Part shown: positions 54,260-64,000 of the stretch, piece after piece
How positions within the stretch are numbered: the stretch's first letter is position 1
Layout of the letters: the number at the start of each line of letters is the position of its first letter
Translations under genes and position numbers: made by a program
Origin: Cyrtodaria siliqua
Taxonomy: Eukaryota; Mollusca; Bivalvia; Adapedonta; Hiatellidae
DNA: 64,000 nt
Direction: 5' to 3'
NCBI GenBank assembly: GCA_037043455.1
Contig: JAWPHD010004459.1
Coordinates: forward strand, 123,467-187,466
The notes under the pieces: generated by a model
Databases searched by the model: none
What the model was told of the DNA's origin: nothing
What the model saw: only the letters and a program-made list of their open reading frames with translations

Positions 54260-56530
54260 ATATACACAGATATCGCAGGTAGAACATTCACTATGTGCAG
54301 TCATTATGGTGATACCCTTACCCTATGTGCAATATTGGGACCAAGAAATCTCAGGAATATCATAAACCATGAGCAATATGTACATGATGTATACACAAAT
54401 ATCTCAGGTAGAACACACAATATGTGCAATGTTGATACGAAGCCATCTCAGGCAGAACATACACTATGCGCAATATTTATACACAAACATCTCAGGTAGA
54501 ACATACACTATGTGCAATGTTGATACTAAGACATCACAGGTAGATCATGAACTATGAGCAATATTTACTCGTACACAAATATCTCAGGTAGAATACACAC
54601 TATGTGCAATGTTGATACTAAGACATCTCAGATAGATCCTAAACTATGAGCAATATTTATACATAAATATCTCAGGTAGAATACACACTATGTGCAATGT
54701 TGGTACGAAGACATCTCAGGTAGATCCTAAACTATGAGCAATATTTATACATAAATATCTCAGGTAGAACATACACTATGTGCCATGTTGGTACGAAGAC
54801 ATCTCAGGTAGATCATACACTATGAGCAATATTTATACATAAATATCTCAGGTAGAATACACACTATGTGCAATGTTGGTACGAAGACATCTCAGGTAGA
54901 TCATACACTATGAGCAATATGTATACATAAATATCTCAGGTAGAATACACACTATGTGCAATGTTGGTACGAAGACATCTCAGATAGATCATACACTATG
55001 AGCAATATTTATACACAAACATCTCGGGTAGAATACACACTATGTGCAATGTTGATACCCAGACAATCTCAGGTAGATCATAAACTATGAGCAATATTTA
55101 TACATAAATATCTCAGGTAGAACATACACTATGTGCAATGTCGGTACGAAGACATCTCAGGTAGATCATACACTATGAGCAATATTTATATACAAACATC
55201 TCGGGTAGAATACACACTATGTGCAATGTTGATACCCAGACAATCTCAGGTAGATCATACACTATGAGCAATATGTATACACAAACATCTCAGGTAGAAC
55301 ACACACTATGTGCAATGTCGATACCCAGACAATCTCAGGTAGAACATACACTATGTGCAATGTTGGTACGAAGATATCTCAGGTAGGGCACACATTATGT
55401 GCAATGTGGGAACTAAGACATCTCAGGTAGATCATAAACAAACTATGAGAAATATTTATACACAAATATCTCAGGTAAAAATTCACTATGTGCAATGTTG
55501 ATACCAAGACATCTCAGGTAGAACATACACTTTGTGCAATGTTGGTACTAAGACATCTCAGGTAGATCATAAACTACGAGCAATATTTATATACAAATAT
55601 CTCAGGTAGAACACACACTGTGGTCAATGTTGGTACGAAGACATCTCAGGTAGAACATACACTATTTGCAATATTTATACACAAATATCTCAGGTAGAAC
55701 ACACACTATGGTCAATGTTGATACCAAGACATTTCAGGTAGAACACACACCATGCACAATGTTGGTACGAAGACTCCTCAGGTAGAACATGCACTATGTG
55801 CAATGTTGGTACGAAGACTCCTCAGGTAGAACATGCACTATGTGCAATGTTGGTACGAAGACTCCTCAGGTAGAACATGCACTATGTGCAATGTTGGTAC
55901 GAAGACTCCTCAGGTAGAACATGAACTATGAGCAATATTTATACACAAATATCTCAGGTAGAACACACACTGTGTGCAATGTTGGTACGAATACATCTCA
56001 GGTAGAACATGCACTATGCGCAATATGTATACATAAATATCTCAGGTAGAACATGCACTATGTGCAATGTTGGTACGAAGACTCCTCAGGTAGAACATGC
56101 ACTATGTGCAATGTTGGTACGAAGACTCCTCAGGTAGAACATGAACTACGAGCAATATTTATATACAAATATCTCAGGTAGAACACACACTGTGGTCAAT
56201 GTTGGTACGAATACATCTCAGGTAGAACATGCACTATGCGCAATATGTATACATAAATATCTCAGGTAGAACATACACTATGTGCAATGTTGGTACTAAG
56301 ACATCTCAGGTAGATCATAAACTACGAGCAATATTTATATACAAATATCTCAGGTAGAACACACACTATGTGCAATGTTGATACTCACACAACTCAGTTA
56401 TAACTTTTCACCATGTACAATATACACTATATGTAAAATATTGCTACAAAGACATATTAGGTAGAAGAGAAACAAACGTACACTATGTGAAATGTTGATA
56501 CTCAGATATCTAAATTAGAACATAAATCTT
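54260..56530. repeat. 44-bp satellite with 88-bp dimer structure
   Basis: About 50 monomers of ATCTCAGGTAGAACATACACTATGTGCAATGTTGGTACGAAGAC type. 44-bp spacing was checked at 54757 and 54801. A variant monomer (AGCAATATTTATACATAAAT end) alternates with the main type over long stretches, giving 88-bp dimers. At 55760-55915 nearly identical single monomers run in tandem instead. Edges are degraded. Confidence 0.92.
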
Positions 56531-57956
56531 TTTTTTAAGACACACACATTTTCTAATAATGTTTATGAAAAAATTATTTGTCAGCTTTTATGTGATTCTC
56601 GTAATATGCTACGTATATGTGGCAAAATTGGTGCAATGTCCATAGGCCTTGAGCCAGGACCCAACATTTTCGATATTGTTACCAACTCAAGGGACAAATT
56701 TTACCATCTCTTTTTGAAAAGAACAATGTATGTATATTTTTCCATGATAGCAATCTGGAACAGGTAGCTTATATCAAAAAAAATTGAACATTAGTAGAAT
56801 ACTATTGTAGCGCTTTCATCTAATTGCTTGATGTTAATTTTTACATGTCATGCTTGTGTGAATAATTATTGAGGTATTTTTAAACGATGCAATTAAGGTT
56901 ACAATTCATTTAGTTATATAAAGAGCAAATAAGTTCTGTTTAGCATAGAATTCTGTTCAAAATCTCCATTTTGCTTCAAATTGTAAATCAATTTACCCCA
57001 CCCACTATTGACACATTGTTTATTCATTTAGTTTAATCAATATTATTTACATTATATGTGTAAACTTATAAGAATCACTAAATTACATCCTTTCTTTGAT
57101 GATTTAAATGATAGTATTATATGAAGTAGGGATTGCTAGTATAGATTCAGGAACATATGTAGTATGCAACGTTCAATCGTTCGTGGCATTGCATATATGT
57201 GTTCAGCGATACACACGCCGAACTGGAAGTATAAGCCTTCCTCAGTAACTGCAACATCAATATTAATAAAATGTTCTGATAGAGACATATATTGCACAAA
57301 CGACACAAACAGTCCAAAGAAATTTAAAAATGTGCGGTTTTACTCTTTTCAGATCATACATTTAATTTATTCTTCTTTGTTTTATTCTTCTTTGTTTGTT
57401 TTATGTGTATGCGCTATTTCAATAGTTATTATGATTAAACATTTGGATAATGTATTACATATAAAGACATGAATTAAAAGTAAATTATAAAATAAATAAA
57501 GTAATAAATAAAATAGAATCGACGAAGAAAAAGTTTAAGGGAAAAGCCAGACCAATGTACAAAATAACCTCTTATCATGGCAACTATTCGTTAGTATCGG
57601 TGCAGTTGTTACAAGAGCATTTGCTTAATATATGTATATAGGTTGTGATGTCCTTCATATTTGATTTATAGTATTGAATTAACCTTGGATTGGGACTGTT
57701 AGTAAGCATCAATTCTTTATTTGCGCACGCAAGTGCAACTTTGCGCACGCAAGTGTAACTTGAATGACAGGTATCTAAAAAGAAGATGTATTGCTAATGG
57801 AGGGGTAACAATGCCAACAATGACAAAGAAGTGTATTGCTTTAAACTGGTCATCATTGATTTCAGTATGAAACTTTTCTCCAAAATGTTTTGTGAAAATG
57901 TATAGTTTTACCCTTTATTTTGTGGGTGAGACTTTTAAAAATGCACTTTTAAAGAA
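56531..57956. other. AT-rich DNA, mostly no feature
   Basis: TTGTTACCAACTCAAGGGACAAATTTT (56676-56702) is inverted at 60344-60369. A 102-codon ORF (57164-57472) has one hydrophobic segment and no family. Confidence 0.45.
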
Positions 57957-58212
57957 ACAGAATTGAATGTTGTTTAATGGTTCATCAACACATATAATGT
58001 TATTTAGAGCCACCTCAGACAGAGAGTGGGGAAGATACATTGGAATCTAGGAACCTGCCCTACTTCTACTAACGAAAAGAGTCCTATGTTTCTTTGACGT
58101 GATCGGAGAGAAAAAAATGCGATACACGAGCCCGCCCGGTTTACGTCCTCATCAGATGGATGAGGTAAAGGGCAAGTGTTTTGCTCAAGAACACACCGAC
58201 GAAATTAACTGT
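57957..58212 (+). repeat. Dispersed repeat B, degraded copy
   Basis: Carries the full B order, ending TTTTGCTCAAGAACACACCGACGAAATT, directly before the LINE remnant. The ORF from 58099 starts in this repeat and runs into LINE codons. Confidence 0.7.
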
Positions 58213-58215
58213 GCT

Positions 58216-58799
58216 TCGGTAACTTTTAACGAAGACCTTATAAGGAAGCACCACGTAAATTCTACAGTAGCCAAGACCAACAGGATCATGGGGTCCGTAA
58301 GACGTAACCTAGGTTATTGGACCAAACCAGAGAAGTCTGCCGCGTATACTAAAATTGTACGACCTACACTGGAGTATGCATCCACCGTATGTGATCCACA
58401 TAAGACAACTGATATACATAACCTGGAACAAGTCTAGCGGAGAGCTTCCCGGTTTGTACGCTGGAATTATACTTATCGTACCCAAGGTTGTGTAACAAAG
58501 ATGGTACAGGACCTGAAGTGGGAATCCCTACAATACAGAAGGTACAGCAACCGAGTTACTATGCTGTTTAAGATCCAATATTGACTAGTGGATGTAGACA
58601 CAAACCTAGTTATGCCAAACAAGGTCCCTGGCAACTACATCAACCTACTGTCCAGAAGGATGTATACAAATACTCATTTTACCCACGGACAATCAGGAAT
58701 CTTCTTCCAACTCAATCCACCGACACCGACACTGTAGAGGCATTCATAACCAGGCTTATTACTATGCTTGCTCCTCCTCTCTTCTTCATCAACTTGTAA
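58216..58799 (+). pseudogene. LINE reverse transcriptase C-terminal remnant
   Basis: Codes for KTNRIMGSVRRNLGYW, YTKIVRPTLEYASTV, RRASRFVRWNYTYRT and KWESLQYRRYSNRV, the standard thumb and post-thumb region of Jockey/CR1/L2-type non-LTR elements. A TAG (58435) and a frame change (~58580) break it. The final frame ends in TAA at 58797. The RT palm and endonuclease are absent (5'-truncated). Confidence 0.85.
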
Positions 58800-58965
58800 G
58801 TGAGAACGTGTCGATTCTTACAGAAGGCGGGAGGTAGGTAAGCAGTCCTGGTTCTACCCAGGAATAAGTGGGTGGTCAGACTCTGCCTCCACCACAAACA
58901 AATCGACCGTCATACATAGCCTAAAATGTGCTGACAAATGACGTTAAACACCACACAAACAAATC
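58790..58965 (+). repeat. LINE 3' end, same as the SINE C body
   Basis: From the last LINE codons (AACTTGTAAGTGAG) through GTGTCGATTCTTACAGA, CCTGGTTCTACCCAGGAA, CACCACAAACAAATCGACCGTCATA and AAATGACGTTAAACACC. It matches SINE C from GAATTGTAAGTGAGG onward. A separate SINE inserted exactly at the stop codon is the other reading. Confidence 0.75.
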
Positions 58966-59559
58966 TTCATCAACTAAATCACCACTATATTTTGAATAAT
59001 TTTCATTGTAACATAGCGACAGAGAAGATCATCTGTTTTCATTGGGCTTAGCGCAGTTTTAACCACAGCTAGGGTACACCACCTTATGATAATACAAAGA
59101 AGAAGACGAAGTTCACACTTAGTAAAAAACGGTTATATTAACAGATTTATACTCAATAAGCTATGTCTGACATACCGATGCTACTACTTAAGAGTGCACA
59201 TTTGTATTACAAACACCTAAAAATGAACAGTATAAACGTAAAATGACTTCTTTTTTTTGCCATGAGTTGACAATGCAGTGGTCTCCGTTGTGATTTTAGT
59301 TCATGGATTTGTTCAATATGCGATTTGTTAACATCCTTAAATACACATTTACTTATGTGTTTTAATTATTTGAGTCTTTATAATGTAATACAGTATCGAA
59401 AATCCCATTCTAACAAATAATTGCAGTTAACTTAAAACTACATTTGAACTACAAGCCATAAACAATAGACCCACCAGCCTTGTCTCAAAGAGCTCTCATG
59501 TTCTTTAATAACAACAGTATTTTTTTTAAAATATAAATCTTCGTAAAACTGAGAACTGT
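58966..59559. other. AT-rich DNA, no feature seen
   Basis: No supported ORF or repeat. Confidence 0.4.
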
Positions 59560-60245
59560 AGGGTTTATATTTGACCCCATTGTCATCAATTTTTAACCAA
59601 GCCTTTCCTAAATAACTCCATGAAATAGTGTGACTGCCGGGTCACCATTTAAATAACTTGGTATGGGGACAATAATCTTAAGCTACATGCAACATTTTAG
59701 ACCTCTAGCTCTTGTAGTTTCAGAGAACAATATGCATATAGACTTTCCTATATAACTCTTTGTAAAACTGTGACCAGGATCGGGCCATATTTGTCTCCAG
59801 TGTCATGATTTGAATACATTTTGATAGAGAACCATAAGCTTATGTTACATGCAAACTATTAGACCGCTGGCTCTTCTTTGATTTTTTAGAGAAGATTTTT
59901 TAAATATTTTTCTATATGACTCTATATAAATATATGACCCCTGGGACGGGGCCAAATATGATCCCAGTGTTACCATTTAAATAAATGTGCTAGTGGAACA
60001 TAAGCTTATGCTACATGCATAATATTAGACCTTTAGCTCTTACGGTTTTAGAGAAGAAGATTTTTTTTAAAGTTTTCCTTCATAACTCTATGTAAAACTA
60101 TTACCCCCGGGATTAGGGCCTTATCTGACCCCAGGGTGTTCATTTTAAAAGTACTTGGTAGAGGACCCTAACCTTATTAAACATGCAAAGTATTGGACCT
60201 ATTGCTATTGTAGTTTCAGAGAAAAATATTTTTTAAAGAAACCAG
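59560..60245 (+). repeat. ~150-165-bp tandem repeat
   Basis: Four to five diverged units with TATAACTCTATGTAAAACT, CATTTAAAT, CATAAGCTTATG(T/C)TACATGCA, ATTAGACC and TAG(C)TCTT-GTTTTAGAGAA. Confidence 0.75.
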
Positions 60246-61007
60246 ATTTTTTATTTAAAAGGGGGAGATAACTCTAATAACAGCACTGCTATCATGGATT
60301 TTTTGTTTCTCTACAAGGTACTCAATAACATGGTACTAGTAAGAATTTGTCCCTTGAGTTGGTAACAAAAAAGTGTATGGCTCATGGTCTAGATGTCGGA
60401 GGTATAACATACACTTTGTGGAATGTTGATACACTGAACCTTAGAGCATACAAAAGGTATGAAATGTTGATAAAACTAGCAGTTTCTTTTAAAGACCACA
60501 TTCGAAGCTACAATATATCAAAAACGTATTTTAACCAATAAATGCATAAGTTCAAATGTCCCATGGCATGTACATACATAGGTATCACTGTAAACACAGC
60601 CATAAAACATATATATATATTTCAAATAAATCTGCAATAACAAATGCAATATTTACAGAACATGTGACTACAGACGCCACAAAGTATTCGAATAATGGGA
60701 ACATTTGCTTATTTTCACAAAATAGCATATAATTTACCGACAGAAAATAACGATCCTAACATTAAAAGATAATTGGAAAATAGCCACATACCGAACAAAA
60801 TGGCAAAACAAGTTCAACGTTTCAAGTCTTATTTATGATTCATATTTCGCTTTTAAAGTACTTTTATGGTTGCCATCATAATCTATATAGATACCATAAT
60901 GAATGTTAACTCCATATTAAACTTGATTATCATTACCATGAATGCACTATTGTAGTTCTTCAACATTTCTAATCACTTTCCTTTTTCTACTTTTCCAAAT
61001 TATTTTA
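60246..61007. other. No gene; one isolated satellite unit
   Basis: 60390-60435 (GATGTCGGAGGTATAACATACACTTTGTGGAATGTTGATAC) is a diverged single unit of the 44-bp satellite. The remainder is AT-rich. Confidence 0.45.
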
Positions 61008-61690
61008 GCAACTTTTTCAACTTTCAAAACGCCGTTTCACCTTAGGCGAAAGTCTGTGTTCACAAATATAAATAAATCAACTTTCAACTCCAAAACGCCG
61101 TTTCATCTGAGGCGAAAGTCTGTGTTCATAAATATAAAAAAAATCAACTTTCAACTTAGGCGAAAGTCTGTGTTCACAAAAATAAAAAATCAACTTTCAA
61201 AACGCCGTTTCGTCTTAGGCGAAAAGTCTGTGTTCACAAATATAAAAAAATCAACTTTCAAAACGCCGTTTCATCTTAGATGAAAGTCTGTGTTCACAAA
61301 TACAAAAAAATCAATTTTCAAGACGCCGTTTCGTCTTAGGCGAAAGTGTGCATCTTAGGCGAAAGTCTGCGTTCACAAATATAAAAAAAAAAAGACTTTC
61401 AAAACGCCGTTTCATCTTAGGCGAAAGTCTGTGTTCACAAATATAAAAAAAATCAACTTTCAAAACGCCGTTTCATCTTAGGCGAACGTCTGTGTTCACA
61501 AATATAAAAAAATCAACTTTCAAAACGCCGTTTCGTCTTAGGCGAAAGTCTGTGTTCACAAATATAAAAAAATCAATTTTCAAAAACGCCGTTTCATCTT
61601 AGGCGAAAGTGTATGTTCACAAATATAAAAAAAAATAACTTTCAAAGCGCCGTTTCATCTTAGGCGAAAGTCTGTGTTCACAAATATAAA
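61008..61690. repeat. 60-bp minisatellite
   Basis: About 11 units of AATCAACTTTCAAAACGCCGTTTCATCTTAGGCGAAAGTCTGTGTTCACAAATATAAAA. Exact 60-bp spacing at 61441-61560. Each unit can fold ACTTTC...GCC against GGCGAAAGT. The 113-codon ORF (60942-61283) is a shadow. Confidence 0.92.
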
Positions 61691-62149
61691 GAAATAAAAC
61701 CATGCATACTGTTTGCATGCTAATATCAAAAGATACAACGTTATCCCTTTTATCATATATGGAATATCAATTCATATATATTTGAAAGCAAAATACAATC
61801 AGCAATCGTATTAACATTAAATAAACAACTGTAAAAGGTATACAGTGTATGCTCATATATAGATATATAGGGTGACGACATCGTTCTAAGATGGCCGCCT
61901 TAAAAAAAAGCTAACTGGCGCTCCCTACAGGAGATAAAAGTCTCCCAAAAGGGAGCTCGGAATTGAATACCATGGTGGGGTCGATAACATGATATTCATT
62001 TCCGGTAGTCATTTTCATCATTATCATCGTTTTGCTCATTGCCATTCCCCATTCCAATACGATATGACCATAGCTGTTCGTAAAACCCCATACATACACT
62101 CATTCATTCATTCATTCACCGGTTTTTAGCTCTCGGCCAGCAGAGCGTA
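61691..62149. other. No gene seen
   Basis: (ATTC)n run at 62098-62117 and a small inverted CTCCC...GGGAG at ~61930-61960. Confidence 0.45.
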
Positions 62150-62710
62150 GTGGATGGCGCGTTGTCCGTCTTCCGTCTGTTGTCAGTCAGTTAACTTTTG
62201 CCTCGTTAACACGATAGGGCCTTTATTTTTCATCTGATATTTTTCAAGCTTTATCAGATTGTTGATATTAATGAAAGCTCTGAAGACTGCGAAAACCAGC
62301 AAGGTCTGACCACTAATATTATTATTGATATCAATAAAAGCCCGAACGAGTTCGAAAACCAGCCATATCGGATCAGTAACACCGGAGTTATGGCCATTGA
62401 TTTTCTGAAATATGCTATAATTTATTTCGTTAACGCCTTCATTTTTTCATCGGATCATTTCCAATCTTTACCAGGTTGATGATATCAATGAAAGCTCAGA
62501 CGAGTTTGAAAAACCAGCCAAATCGGATCACTAATACCGGAGTTATGACCCTTGAATTTCTTAAAGATGATGTTATAGTTTGCCTCGTTAACACGACCTT
62601 CATTGTTCCTCGGATCTTTTCCACACTTTACCGGATTGTTGATATCAATGAAGGCTCAACACAGTTCTAAAACCAGCCAGATCGAAAGATTAACACTGGA
62701 GTTATTATAA
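62150..62710 (+). repeat. ~190-bp tandem repeat
   Basis: Three units sharing CTCGTTAACACGA, TTTTTCATC(T/G)GAT, TTTA(T/C)CAG(A/G)TTG(T/A)TGATAT, CAATGAAAGCTC, AAAACCAGCCA and TAACACCGGAGTTATGGCC. Confidence 0.8.
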
Positions 62711-64000
62711 TAAATATATATAATAAAATCAGTTAAAAGTATGGATAAAAATATCTTAAAACTGTAAGTAATGACCTTGCAATATCCACGATTTACAAGG
62801 ACCGCACGTAGAGCTGCAGGAGTCGCAGTTTAGGATGTTCACCGGTAACTACCCACATTTGATATATTAACACCGGTAGATTTCCCGATTTTCCAACCGA
62901 TGCAAAAAGGCGAGGTTTTGAAATTAACGTTTTTACTTTTCGCGTTGCCTTTTTAACATGTCCATCATGAAAAACATGAGCTTATACAACAAGATGAACC
63001 TCGCGATTTCGACTCACATTTTCATCAAAAAATGCGGAAAACACGAGATTCATCCTCGTGTATTCGAATTTTTTGAGCAATCTTATTAAAATCAGACCCT
63101 TTACTCTACGCTACTAAGGATCTGACAATACTGCATTGGATGTCACGTCAAATTGACCTTACGATTAGCCAATCAGATTTCAGCATACAAAATTGCTCGG
63201 TATAGTCTACTACACTGCGCATGTCGCGTTACAGTCAAACATTTGGAGCATTCTACGCTCGGTATTGAAAGAGACAATGTCCGTCACTTTCAGCATATAA
63301 AACACACACAAAAATACGTTGATAAACATCAACCATTTTGAATATTTGCTGAAAAAACAAACAAGATTGTTTGACGTTATTCAATAGAAAAAGAAATAAA
63401 TACCACTTCGTATGGTTTGAACTTGTTACCCACACTAAAATCGCACTCGTGGGTAATAATAATAGAACGTCGCAAAAGCCTACCTCGCTACCAACTACGC
63501 TAACGGGCAAACTGTATTAATACGTACTATATAGAAAACATAATGTTGTAATAATGTCGGTAGAATAATGTTCCGAATGTTTTCAAAAAACATGAATGCG
63601 CCTATGATTTTCTTCGTATTCGTTCTGTAAAACATGCCATTTAGTGCATTTCTTTGAATTTATCGTGCAATCCACAGCATTAACACACGGCGACTTTATC
63701 TTTTTTCGGATATATGTGTTCTATGTGGATTTTCATTTCTTCAGTTCACTCGAACATCATCTGGTTGAATTCAGTTATTTTCTCATGAATATTGATTAGA
63801 TGATATCGATATGACGTGACCTCCAAGGCAGTGTTGTCAGATGCTAAAGCGGAGTGTATCAAAGCGTAATTTTATTTTAATGAGATTGCTTTTCGAGCTG
63901 CCTTAAAACGTAAAATAATGATGGCATAACATGGATTCCATAACTTTTACATAGAATTGAGGTTCGTAAATATTGGCACTAATGTACCATCACACAATTG
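62711..64000. other. AT-rich DNA, no feature seen
   Basis: A short inverted TTACCCACA...TGTGGGTAA-like pair at 63427-63458. An 85-codon minus-strand ORF (63510-63253) without motif. Nothing else supported. Confidence 0.4.

Noticed and set aside
54260..56530. CRISPR-like or coding repeat
   Set aside because: Continuous 44-bp tandem monomers with no spacers. ORFs over it are short and shift frame.
57164..57472. 102-codon ORF with hydrophobic end
   Set aside because: No family, no conserved neighbours, AT-rich composition.

Overview
The window looks like intergenic, repeat-dense nuclear DNA of a marine invertebrate, most likely a mollusc and plausibly a bivalve. It is AT-rich and holds many dispersed repeats. 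There is no rRNA gene, no clean tRNA gene and no host protein gene that I can support. The taxon is inferred from the style of the repeats (tRNA-headed SINEs, AGGTCA-rich tandem repeats, envelope-bearing Ty3/gypsy elements), not from a diagnostic gene. Repeat edges were set by eye and may be off by tens of bases.

Main element (7550-17120, + strand): an almost complete envelope-bearing Ty3/gypsy retroelement with two ~806/810 bp LTRs. By eye they differ at about 16 positions plus one 4-bp indel (~2%). In order it holds a primer-binding-site-like sequence, a splice donor, gag, pol (RT palm, RNase H, integrase), a Ser/Asp/Glu-rich tail, a ~0.9 kb non-coding spacer with an internal repeat, an accessory gene ending in a RING-like Cys/His cluster, env (signal peptide, RPKR furin-type site, transmembrane helix, long tail), a 16-bp minisatellite, a polypurine tract and the 3' LTR. 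One leader splice donor and two acceptors, each just upstream of an ATG, suggest separate spliced messages for the accessory gene and for env. The copy is dead: frameshifts in gag, the accessory gene and env, in-frame TAGs in pol, and large deletions at gag-pol and within env.

Other mobile DNA: a broken Tc1-like transposase between ~157-bp inverted repeats (20399-21909), itself flanked by inverted copies of repeat A. Repeat A is a retroelement whose longest copy (26209-27390) encodes an RT-related C-terminal domain and which recurs about ten times. A 5'-truncated LINE (37207-39275, - strand) is inserted in a 38-bp satellite. A second LINE remnant (58216-58965) has a 3' end that matches the tail of a tRNA-headed SINE, which suggests a LINE-SINE partnership.

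Structure-rich and tandem DNA: many hairpin or MITE-like elements (1445, 18405, 28398, 32431, 33347, 42944, 52912, 53071, 53511), a 38-bp satellite (36295-40055), a 44-bp satellite with 88-bp dimers (54260-56530), a 60-bp minisatellite (61008-61690), several 140-320 bp tandem repeats, and an inverted large duplication (33930-35850 versus 49060-51620) with one inner segment flipped. The remainder is AT-rich DNA in which I see nothing.
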